Below, piece after piece: positions 1 through 8,385 of a stretch of DNA of 22,450 nt. Origin of the DNA: Paramacrobiotus richtersi (lineage: Eukaryota > Tardigrada > Eutardigrada > Parachela > Macrobiotidae); contig JAQGAU010000947.1 of the NCBI GenBank assembly GCA_034698045.1, positions 1 to 22,450 on the forward strand, written 5' to 3'. Each line of letters opens with the position of its first letter. Position 1 is the stretch's first letter. The notes under the pieces are model-generated. The model ran no database searches. It was not told the origin of the DNA and worked only from the letters and a program-made list of their open reading frames with translations. Both the position numbers and the translations under genes were made by a program.

Positions 1-1290
1 CTGAATATTAATGGTCAGACCGTGTTCGTCTGAAAATTCGCCAATTAAATTGATCGACTCCTGAAGATGTTGCTCTGAGTGTGAAAGTACAGCTACGTCA
101 TCAGCAAATTTTAGTAAAAACACTGGGCAATCACCAACCTTGACCGTGGTTGTACGATTTGCAGCAACAAATTCCGTGATATCGTCCAGATATATATCAA
201 AAAGCAAACCGGAGCAAGGGTCGCCTTGTCTGACCCCCTTTTGCAAAGGAAATGCATCCGACATGTATTTCCCTACTTTTACTCGGTTACTAGCGTGACG
301 ATACATGGACTGCAAAAACCTGAGAAGCTTCTTCGAGATCCCTTGACTGCATAACTTGCTCCACAATTTTTCATGAATCACGTTATCAAATGCTGACGTA
401 TAGTCAATGAACGCTACGTATAAAATCGAACCCCTACAGAGTGACCTTTCTGCAATTGCCTGAATTGTCAAGAGATGATCGGCAGCACATTTTCCCGACC
501 TGAACCCCGCTTGATCATCATTTAGGTTCGCCCAAAGTTCGATTCTTACGCTGAAAATCGTTGACAATAGTCGCGCCGGTAACGGTAACACCACCACCGG
601 GCGTAAGTCTTTCGGCGTGATTTCCCTCCCCTTCTTCGGTACAGGTACCAAATTCCCCACGCACCATTCTTCAGGCAAAACACCTGCGTCATAGATTTCA
701 TTCAGCGCACACGTGAAGGTTTGAAGGAAAACTGAACTTGAACATAAGCTTTTGAAGGCGACAGTACATATTTCGAAACTGCCGGCTGAAGATTGCCCTG
801 ACATTTTCCTGATCGCTGCATCCACTTCTTCTGTGTTGATGGGATCGTCCAAGACTGGCACAGAATCTAGCGTTCTGGGTAAACACGACATGGTAGGTTC
901 TTTTGTTGCTAGATTTTTGAAGTACTCGTACAGCGCGCACATAGGCGGCATACCCTCTGTCAGAAGCAGCACTTTACCAAAACCAATGTTTCGCCAAAAC
1001 TGAGCCGGATTTGTCTTCGCCAGTTGAACATTATTTTTCCAAAACACTTCGCTCAAGAAAACTTCCTGCTTTTTTACCAACTGAATGAATTTTTTCCGTA
1101 AGTTACCAAATTCGGATCGAAGCTTTTCCCTTTCTTCCTCGGTTAATCCAGGCTGCGTTGTTCTCCTCCATGCTGCTATTTTTAATGCTTTTATACGTTT
1201 AATTTCACTTTCAAAACCGCTTGATCCTGTAGTGTCTGCAATAAATGCGACCCGTTCTTCTCTTTCCAACGATGCCGTAATGGAAACCAC
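1..1290 (-). CDS. LINE reverse transcriptase domain, partial (no stop in window)
   Basis: I translated the minus strand from 1290 to 1 line by line and found no stop in 430 codons. RNA-dependent DNA polymerase motifs appear in order: LRPVVVLP, DDQAGFRSGKCAADH, AFIDYTSAFDNV (first catalytic Asp), KGVRQGDPCSGLLFDIYLDD, and LLKFADDVAVLS (the FADD catalytic pair) near positions 61-120. A basic linker (EEEREKLRSEF, RKKFIQLVKKQEV) joins it to the endonuclease upstream. The frame is the same as the endonuclease and is separated from it only by TAG at 1291-1293. An intact frame of this length with all catalytic motifs argues for a young copy. Without readthrough or an internal start, this half could not be made. 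The protein continues past the window. Confidence 0.9.
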   Translation of the reverse strand, partial: MVSITASLEREERVAFIADTTGSSGFESEIKRIKALKIAAWRRTTQPGLTEEEREKLRSEFGNLRKKFIQLVKKQEVFLSEVFWKNNVQLAKTNPAQFWRNIGFGKVLLLTEGMPPMCALYEYFKNLATKEPTMSCLPRTLDSVPVLDDPINTEEVDAAIRKMSGQSSAGSFEICTVAFKSLCSSSVFLQTFTCALNEIYDAGVLPEEWCVGNLVPVPKKGREITPKDLRPVVVLPLPARLLSTIFSVRIELWANLNDDQAGFRSGKCAADHLLTIQAIAERSLCRGSILYVAFIDYTSAFDNVIHEKLWSKLCSQGISKKLLRFLQSMYRHASNRVKVGKYMSDAFPLQKGVRQGDPCSGLLFDIYLDDITEFVAANRTTTVKVGDCPVFLLKFADDVAVLSHSEQHLQESINLIGEFSDEHGLTINIQ

Positions 1291-2529
1291 CTATTGAATG
1301 CTTTCTGCGGCACTTCTTGCAAAAAAACCACCATTTTCGGCCGCTGTATGTAATGCTGCAGTAGTTAACCTGGCATAGTCCACAATTTTCTGCTCTGGTG
1401 CTCGTTTACGCTTGTCAAACTTTTTACGATTTGCGGTAATCTTTGAAGGAGACCTAAGCGTTACTTTCAGAGGCACGTGATCGGATACGTAGTCGAAAGC
1501 GTCATCGATCTCAAAGTCTTCCACGAACGACACCTGATCCTGTGTGACACAAATGTAATCCACAACCGACGCACCGTTGTGCGTTTTGCAAGTGAATTTC
1601 GACTGAAAGGATTTTTCAAAATCTTGTAAACCGCTTAACGGAACAAAGTTTATTTGTGACAAAAACCGAATGAATGATTTGCCTCGTAAATTCGCATGCT
1701 CTTTATCCACGTTAGCGGACATTACTCTTGAAATTACCGAGCTCTTAACACAATCTTCAAGATAACCGACGTTATCGCAATCAGTTTTTGTGGTCGATTC
1801 CTTACCAATCCGAGCATTAAAGTCTCCGCAGAGGATCTGCACCTCAGAGAGAGAAATGTGATTACAGATGCACTGGCTAAGATAGTCAAAGTATTCATTA
1901 TCGGGTAGCGCAAGCGGTGAATTACACGGAGGTATATAGACACAGATCAGAGAAAACGTAAATCCAGTATCGATTATTTCAATAAAGGCGCACATAATAT
2001 CAGTAAAATCATGCTCTATTTTTCTCAGACAAAAGTTTTTCTTGAGATAGATGCTTACTCCACCGCCCTTTCTCTGTATGCGTCTATGATGCACAGAGCT
2101 GTGTTCATCTGACTCGAACGTTGGATCGCCCACAGCAAGCTTTGTCTCGAAAAAGACGCAGATGTCATGCTTTTCAATTACTTTGATAAAATCAGTCCTG
2201 AAGGTATTCAGAAGTCGTGAGAGTCCGTTAATGTTCTGAGTGAACACACTGACAGAACGGTTGTCAGTAGTGGCCGCCACAGCGGCAGCTCCGCTGACAG
2301 AGACAGGTGGCTCGCCAGTCTGATAAGGCAAGCTGACATTGCCGGCATCAGTAGGAACGCAAACAAAATCCACCCTATTATCGCCCACCTGTGAGTGCCT
2401 GTCTACGTGCAAGATGTCATTAATTAACGAGTCGTTGATAATTGCTGGCACATTCTCATTCCGTAGACTTTCCACCGAACCAATAAATCTGACAGGAGAG
2501 GGAGAGTGAGACTGGAAAATAGGGCGCAT
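1291..2529 (-). CDS. LINE endonuclease domain (EEP family), ended by in-frame TAG
   Basis: 412 residues from the first ATG. The endonuclease/exonuclease/phosphatase fold is recognised from its motif series: FTQNINGL near the start of the domain, FFETKL (metal-binding Glu), VYIPP, LCGDFNARIG (catalytic Asp and Asn), VVDYICVTQD and YVSDHVPLKVTL (catalytic Asp-His). The enzyme would nick chromosomal DNA to prime reverse transcription. The frame has no stop upstream until about 2802, so the ATG at 2529 is only the first methionine and about 90 further residues could belong to it. The ORF ends at TAG (1291-1293) with the reading frame continuing directly into the reverse transcriptase. The bases after TAG (GTGGTT) do not match the CARYYA readthrough context, so a recent nonsense mutation is the simpler reading. 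Confidence 0.9.
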   Translation of the reverse strand: MRPIFQSHSPSPVRFIGSVESLRNENVPAIINDSLINDILHVDRHSQVGDNRVDFVCVPTDAGNVSLPYQTGEPPVSVSGAAAVAATTDNRSVSVFTQNINGLSRLLNTFRTDFIKVIEKHDICVFFETKLAVGDPTFESDEHSSVHHRRIQRKGGGVSIYLKKNFCLRKIEHDFTDIMCAFIEIIDTGFTFSLICVYIPPCNSPLALPDNEYFDYLSQCICNHISLSEVQILCGDFNARIGKESTTKTDCDNVGYLEDCVKSSVISRVMSANVDKEHANLRGKSFIRFLSQINFVPLSGLQDFEKSFQSKFTCKTHNGASVVDYICVTQDQVSFVEDFEIDDAFDYVSDHVPLKVTLRSPSKITANRKKFDKRKRAPEQKIVDYARLTTAALHTAAENGGFFARSAAESIQ

Positions 2530-2732
2530 ATCAGCCGAAAAGGATGAAAGCTGAGAGTAAGAACAGGATATAGATGCATCTTTTGGTCGATCTGAGAAAT
2601 TAGGTACAGGTAAGTGGGATACTCCTGAAAGAAATGGCCTAGTATTAGATAAGGGAAAGCAGGAGTTAGGATAAGAAAAACTGCTGGTGATTGTTACAAT
2701 ATTTTTGCGAAAGGTCGCATTGTTTATCGTTT

Positions 2733-3035
2733 TCAGTTCGCGTTTTTTGCAAAATTCCGACTGTGAAAAGTGCTGCTCAGCGCCTGTCTGACCTCAGAGT
2801 AAACACTACAACGTGTTCGGTCAAATGCGTCATGTTCACACTCTTTTTCTCCCTTACGCTTGTCCAGACAATTCGGGCATCTTGGTGTCACGTTCCAATT
2901 GTACCCACATTCATGCGCCTCATTCGCCCGCAGAACGTTATAGCAAACGAGATAAAACAAAATGCTGAGTTTGCACTTTTGGCTTCTGAAACATTCGGCA
3001 CGTGCGGGGACGACGCTGTTGATTTTTTTGCGCAA
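2733..3035 (-). pseudogene. Cysteine-rich ORF fragment at the LINE 5' end
   Basis: A 100-codon open stretch without an ATG (it starts after a TGA at 3039-3041), in a different frame from the endonuclease and overlapping that frame between about 2735 and 2802. It holds several Cys and His residues, including the strings HECGYNW, RCPNC and KECEHDAF, which suggest a degenerate zinc-binding segment like those found in LINE ORF1 proteins. I cannot assign it to a named zinc-finger family. It may be the end of ORF1, joined to ORF2 by overlapping frames, or chance sequence. Confidence 0.3.
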
Positions 3036-3078
3036 AAATCAACTGAAAGTTAACTGCAGTTGTGGTAATTTGATTATC

Positions 3079-3788
3079 GATACTTCGACTGCTGCGGCAG
3101 GATATGGCACATAATTAACGGATCACGGGATATTGCACCATTACCCCCAATGCTTTTGCTGCAGAGGGAAATCACATTAACATGGGGGGAAATCACTGCG
3201 TTAGCACAAACCCGTCTTCGCAACGCCACGCTTTTTGTGCCTCGAAATCTGCCAAAACTGAAAGACTTCCCGTTTCTTTTATCCTGAGTCAATCTTGCCC
3301 CACAATGGACCAAAAGAAAGCGCAAAATCTGCTGAGAAGTATCATATCGAACAAGTCTAGTTTCATTGCCGCTGAAGGATATTCGACGCGTTTGCGGATA
3401 CTGTGCGTTTCTACGAACGCAACTTCCAACGGTTCTGCCTCTCCGTAAGGATCCATGCTAAGTACAGTTGCTCCTTTACCTTATTTCCTTCAACATTCAT
3501 GAATCTGCACTTGCCTGGCATCATAATTCTCAGCAGATTTTGCGTTTTCTTCTGGTCCATCGTTGGGCAAGATTGACTCAGGATAAAACAAACGGGACGT
3601 GTTTTAGTTTTGACAGATTTCTAGGCACAAAAAGCGTGGCGTTGCGAAGACGGGTTTGTGCTAACACAGTGAGTTCCCCCTACGTTAATATGATTTCCCT
3701 CTGTAGCAAAAGCATTGGGGGGAGGGGTGCAATATCCCGTGATCCGTAAATTATGTGCCATATCCTGCCGCAGTAGTCGAAGTATATC
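3079..3788. repeat. Fold-back element with ~268-bp inverted arms
   Basis: The left arm (about 3079-3346) and right arm (about 3521-3788) are reverse complements of each other, roughly nine bases in ten by eye, with a spacer of about 174 bases. The outer end reads CTTCGACTGCTGCGGCAGG on the left; the right arm differs by one base there (CTACTGC). Both arms share an open frame that looks like a by-product of the duplication, not a gene. Both outer ends are flanked by TA (3081-3082 and 3783-3784), which would fit a TA target duplication of a Tc1/mariner-type non-autonomous element, but TA is too short to prove it. There is no transposase. Transcribed RNA would fold into a long hairpin. Confidence 0.85.
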
Positions 3789-4266
3789 ATTAATAGGACT
3801 TATTAATGATAATAATCAACCACGATGAGCCGAAAATAATGAACGATTATCTGAAACTAACTCAAACAAAATCAACAATTTATCACAAAATAATCAGACA
3901 AACTATATTTTCGATTTCTATTTCACAAATTTAACATACAATTTTGATTCAATAATTCTACTTTGTATTTTTAAAATCATATTCCTAATCTGATACTCTT
4001 TTGTTAAGTATGTTGTTTATATTTATTTACCATAATCCAAATTTATTCTTACTCATTTTTATTTATTTCTAAAAAATAGCAACACATCAAACTGATGTCC
4101 ACAACAACGATTTGATTATGTAGTACTGTAACAAAAACAGAGACGCCCGTACAACAACACATTTACCCGGCGGTAATAACAGTCAAGTTTATCCATCACG
4201 GTACGTAAAGCAGCACGCACATCACATACGTAAGGGCGGGATTACTGGAAAAAAACAAGCCAAGAG
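3789..4266. other. AT-rich intergenic stretch with likely Kelch-gene poly(A) signals
   Basis: No gene is visible. The stretch is rich in A and T. On the minus strand, AATAAA hexamers occur at about 4022-4067 (seen as TTTATT on the plus strand), roughly 200 bases beyond the stop codon of the Kelch gene that ends at 4267, and are plausible polyadenylation signals for it. A small palindrome (TATCATTAAT...ATTAATGATA) lies at about 3785-3811, next to the fold-back element. Confidence 0.5.
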
Positions 4267-6801
4267 CTAGTTGATTGGCTCAATGATGTCCCGATATTTC
4301 GTTTCATCCAGGGAAGCTCCCAGATCCAGACAGTAAGTTGTCTGATCGCGGTCACCAATGTAACCTCTACCCACTTCTCTCTGACCACCGCCCGTCAAGG
4401 GAATGTCGAACGCAGTCCAGATATCAGCGTATGGATCGTACGTTTCGAAAGACATGAGCGCCACTTTCTTCTTCTTATTCTCCGCATCCAGCGTGGAACC
4501 TCCATAGACGAACACTTTACCAGACCTGATGAACATGCAGTGATCCACCCGAGGCACACTCAAATCGCCGATCCGCTCCCAGTGATCACGCGCCGTCAGA
4601 TCCAAGCGATAACACTGCTTCGGCAGTTCCACGTTGTCATTCGTCATATCGGAACCGCCAGTGACGAAAAGGAATGTGCCGCACTGGATGATGGCTGCGC
4701 CGAGACGTGGTGCTGGTAATGCTGGGAGGAGCTGAAAGTCAGTGAAGAAGTCCTTATGCTTATCACAGAATCCAATAGCGCTGTCCGGTATGCCTTTCAG
4801 TTTGTAAGACTTGTCCCAACGAAAGAACGACACAAGGTGCGCGATGCTTTTGCCATCGGCACCCGGAAGTTCCAGGGAGCAACTGGCCACTCTGAAACGA
4901 TAAGGTATAGTATGTAACTCGCATACGAAATACTTGGTTTTGTACACTTAGGTTGGGTCTCGATTTCGAAGCGAATCTCGATACGGTACGCGGGCGTGGC
5001 TAAGCGAAAGATACGGCGCCGTAACCACCTCATGAGGTGGCTTCGCGAACCGTATCTTCGTCTAGCCACGCCTCTGTACCGTATCGAGATTCGCTTCGAA
5101 CTCGAGGCCCACCCTTAGTATCCATCAGAACAAGCTTAAGTGCTGGCTACTAGCTGTCAACAACACAGACAAGATGTGTCGTAGGTGATATTCTGCTCTC
5201 TTCCAGGACATTCAGTCTTACCTTTCGAGCTCTTTGCACTGGAAAGGTTTTAGCTCCCATTCCCAGCTCCGCATATCAAAGCCGTATCCATATGTTTTTT
5301 GGTAGCACCAATACAATGAAACATCGAAACCTCCCATGACCATTTCCATGAAATATCCTCCAATGAGGCCGCTGCCAAGCAGCCGTGCGCTGCCGTCTAG
5401 CAAATTAACGTCGGCCACCACATCGATGTACCTATTCGAGTCGTGTTTCTTTAGAAAGATAACCGTTGGCTGGCCGATACTCAGATCGTGGGTTAGATAT
5501 CTCCAAGAACCTTTAGTGCAGACAGTCCGCGCTGCCGGCGCCTGCCACACGCGCAGAGTTCCCCGAAGACAGTCATAGTGCAGCAACTCGCGAGTGCGAC
5601 GTTTCTCTCGTTTGCGCTGGACGAATGCTTCGTGACAAAAGATGACATGGCGTTCCACGGCTCTCTTTGGTTTCTTTCGGTCCCTTGAGCTTGTGACAAT
5701 ATTCTGCAGAACGGATTGTAACGGCGGTGGCGCACCGGCCATCAATTCCTGAATGGTATGGCTGTCAAAGTGATCCCAGTTGATCTCGCCCAGGATCGCT
5801 CGCGTCATTCGCTGTTCGGGATTGTGATCGCACCAACTGACAATGGCCTATCAAACCAACGAGATGACAAACCGTCTCGAGGACGCTTTCGGATGCACGT
5901 GCAAATGGGTTAAAGAAAGTAAGCACAAAAGTTTAGGGCATAGTCAATTAGTCACATAACTGATGATTGTCTAATCGCATTGAAATAGTTAAAAATTTAT
6001 TGTATTATGTTGTTATTATCGATGAATGGACATACCTTATAGACATCCTTCTCGAAAAGCGGAAAGAACTCGGCGTCACGTAACAGGTCCAGCAGCTCCC
6101 CGAAGTCAAAATTCAGAAACTCCACACTTTGTCCGGCCTGATCAAGATAACGCACAATTCCAGTTAGATACCATTTTTTGACGTCATCACACTGCCCGGC
6201 ATGCGCGTTGCGCCACAGTCGACAAAGTTCGTCCATGGTCAACGTCGGCAGCGCTTGGCGAATGACTCGGCTGCAAGTGTCCTCCAGTGGCTTCATCAGG
6301 AAGTACCGCGATAAGACGAGAAAATCCCACATGTTGGACTCGTCCACTGCGAGTGGCTCGTTGTTGGACACACTGCGCAGCACGGCCACATAACAGTCCA
6401 GGTGAACGTTCGCTGGAGGAACCATGCGTATCTGGTTCTCGTTGTACTTGAGCAAGGTCGCGAAATACGAGGAGGCGGTCCGCAGCGTTTCCTTATTGAT
6501 CATAATCAAAGTGTGTCCTTCTATGATGAGCTCAGCTTCTTCACTGCTGCATCTAGATTTAGCTATGCATTCGGCGCACTTGTTCGCTTGGACGACGCTG
6601 CGAAGATCTGTAAAGGTTACCATGAGAAGGACTTTCCCACATTCATGATACAGAATTGATAGGGCAAGTTACTAGTTACAGTCCTTTGGTGATCATTTGG
6701 TACTCACCATCCTTTGGTTCTTCGAGTGCTTCGCTTCCTGTGGCTGAGGCAATATCAGTCTGCGAGTGACCAATGCTCTGGTTTTCGTCTGACGAATCCA
6801 T
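4267..6801 (-). CDS. BTB-BACK-Kelch protein, copy A (KLHL-like), 4 exons
   Basis: Exons (minus): 6801-6708, 6607-6036, 5847-5222, 4891-4267. Donors are GTGAGT, GTATGT and GTAAGA; acceptors are TTTACAG, GATAG and GTTTCAG. Phases 1, 0 and 2 close the frame to about 638 aa, ending at TAG 4267-4269. KLHL proteins usually serve as substrate adaptors for CUL3 ubiquitin ligases: BTB binds cullin, the Kelch propeller binds substrate. Exon 2 holds the BTB domain (AELIIEGHTLIMINKETLR, SSYFATLLKY, YFLMKPLEDTC) and a BACK-like helical region. Exon 3 has weak repeats. Exon 4 has clear Kelch signatures (CGTFLFVTGG, GKVFVYGGS, FETYDPYADIWTAF). The ATG at 6801 is preferred over an upstream in-frame ATG at 6876 because the 25 intervening residues are hydrophobic and have no counterpart in copy B. 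Copy B lies head to head, and length-preserving differences suggest both are functional. The substrate is unknown. Confidence 0.85.
4951..5114. repeat. 164-bp hairpin MITE in the last intron of Kelch copy A
   Basis: An almost complete palindrome centred on CCACCTCATGAGGTGG (5025-5040). Arms include TTCGAAGCGAATCTCGATAC on the left and its reverse complement on the right, and end in GGTTGGGTCTCG / CGAGGCCCACCC. The element is flanked on both sides by TTA (4948-4950 and 5115-5117). A 3-bp TTA/TAA duplication is the known signature of PIF/Harbinger transposons, so this is probably a non-autonomous member. That family call is inference, since no transposase is present. It lies inside the intron 5221-4892 and should be spliced out. 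Confidence 0.85.
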
Positions 6802-7793
6802 CAGGATGAGGAAAAACAGATCAAAACTTAGGGATCGGCGCGGTCGGTCCTCTGATGTTATCCGTAGCTTCTTCAAAATTGTCTCACCATACGAATGAAG
6901 GACGGCTCAGTATCTAGATCTATAAAATGAAAAGGTGATATTAAAAAAACCACGCTGCTGTTATGATCTGTTACAGGTGACGATATGTATTGCTGTCAAA
7001 ACCAAGCGGATCTCCCACCAAAATGGAACTATAACTGGCTTATATGAGCGGCTGCAGCAGAACAAGCACACAAAACACATGACAGAGAAGGATCCGCCCA
7101 GAATATCTCACAACGCAACCAGCTTCGGGTGTCCGCTTGTCGCGCAGAGCACTCAGCCACGAGATACAGCGGATACACTTACGAGAAAACTGTTACGTAA
7201 TAAACGGTAGAATGCTGCAAAACTCTCATACTGCTTTATACATTCCCCAGAGTTTAAAAACAACTCTCAAAAGGCGCTTACGTTACGAAATCGAAAAGAC
7301 TGCTTCGTGATGGAGATTTGAGCACAGTGCATAGCTGGTTTCCGGACAACTCTAGGAACCACTAGGACAAGGAACCACTAGTTCAAGCAAATGAGCGGGA
7401 GACCCACAACTGTAACCAACGAGCAAACCTACATCCTCGCAGACCGTCCGGAGGGCCGAAAAAACGTCCGCCGTAAATGTTGCCCACCCGTAATTTCCAT
7501 TGTGGAAACAGCCCTCGGGTGACGGACAATTAATTACCGAGGGAAGCAAAATATTTTTGATACACTTAATTGTTTTATAGGAAACAAAATTTCGAAAATT
7601 TACGAATACTATTTAGTTTAATTTTACGATTTTTACAGAATTTTCTCCCACAAAATCCGAAATTAGTTTCTGTGTTGATACAAATCATGGAGTGAATCTT
7701 GAAGACACTGTACACCAATTTTGCGATTTAATGCATCAAATTCCCAAAAAATGATAAATCAAAACAGTAAGAACTGCAGCCTAGCTCACTTAC
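6802..7793. other. Intergenic region between the two head-to-head Kelch genes
   Basis: I see no convincing gene here. It includes the presumed promoter of Kelch copy A (above 6801) but no clear TATA element. Open stretches at 6935-7210 (plus) and 7352-7549 (minus) have no recognisable motifs, no homologue elsewhere in the window and no supporting splice sites. The short direct repeat AGGAACCACTAG/AGGAACCACTAG occurs at about 7351-7380. Confidence 0.4.
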
Positions 7794-8025
7794 CCAATTG
7801 AAAATCAACGGGATCTGTCGCCACCAAAGACTGCATAAAAATACCGCTAAATTCGTCTTTACCGTCCTCACCTGTCAAATAACGCCGAATCATGAATCGC
7901 TGGATGAGACCGATGAGTGGCAGCAGAAAGACGATAAACAAGTTAAACAACCCATATTCAGCTTCCCGATAATCTGACGGCCTGTATGCCACCTCGACGA
8001 CAGGAACACATAGAGAAGTGGTCTC
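7794..8025 (-). pseudogene. Orphan exon resembling TM5 of a rhodopsin-type GPCR
   Basis: A 77-codon frame bounded by a good acceptor (TTTTTTTTTTCACCTGTAAAAG, ending at 8026) and a strong donor (GTAAGT at 7793-7788), phase 0 in and phase 1 out. The residues begin ETTSLCVPVVEV, with a Cys that could be the extracellular-loop-2 cysteine. A hydrophobic helix follows (GLFNLFIVFLLPLIGLIQRF) with the Pro expected in TM5, then the basic stretch MIRRYL like the start of intracellular loop 3. I found no TM1-4 exon upstream (Kelch copy B starts 361 bases away on the other strand) and no TM6-7 exon downstream. It is therefore most likely a gene fragment. The GPCR assignment rests on one helix and is tentative. 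Confidence 0.35.
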
Positions 8026-8385
8026 CTTTTACAGGTGAAAAAAAAAACAAGATATGACGGTAAAATAGCGGAGAAGTTCATCGAATGCCACCAGAAACTG
8101 GCACGAACGAAAAATTTACAACGGTTAAGAGAGGTGCATCTAAATGGATGTGATCATTGTGATGTGCATTCCAGTACCTTAGGCCACTGGAAATGGATCC
8201 CTGTTCTGAGAAATATACTGTATGTTTATTTCGTTAATTCTTGCATGTTAAACTTTGAATCGTATTCATCAATATTTCCGCACAGCTCGTTCTTGAATGT
8301 AATGCCTGTGTTTTTTTAAGTAATAACGCCTAAATTTTGTAAATTTTTTATTTTCTTGTGAGTTGTGACATAAATTTGACACTTC

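Larger units (their letters stand above)
1..3041 (-). mobile_element. Non-LTR retrotransposon (LINE), 3' end outside the window
   Basis: On the minus strand this stretch encodes an apurinic-type endonuclease followed by a reverse transcriptase, the order used by LINEs of the CR1/jockey-like group, which nick target DNA and copy their RNA at the nick. Both domains lie in one frame, open from about 2802 down to position 1 except for one TAG at 1291-1293. A short cysteine-rich frame lies upstream (2733-3035). The element is cut by the window edge just after the FADD catalytic motif, so thumb, 3' UTR and tail are not visible. No target-site duplication can be given. The 5' limit is uncertain: a stop codon bounds the cysteine-rich frame at 3041, and a fold-back element begins 38 bases beyond. 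Clade placement is inference from overall look only. Confidence 0.9.

Noticed and set aside
1291-1293. Programmed TAG readthrough in the LINE
   Set aside because: The following bases do not match the known CARYYA context and no stem-loop is evident. Left as a question, not as a feature.
3182-3749. Open frames within the fold-back element
   Set aside because: They occur because the two arms are inverted copies, so the same frame appears twice. No protein family or start context is evident.
5080-5115. tRNA-like TTCGAACTCGAGGCCC segment
   Set aside because: It is part of the hairpin MITE arm. No tRNA cloverleaf can be drawn around it.
7352-7549. Minus-strand frame as TM6-7 of the GPCR fragment
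   Set aside because: It lacks a hydrophobic helix with CWxP or NPxxY features. There is no reason to link it.
8035-8319. Plus-strand 94-codon frame upstream of Kelch copy B
   Set aside because: It begins in an A run, has no recognisable motif, and does not splice in phase to the Kelch exons.
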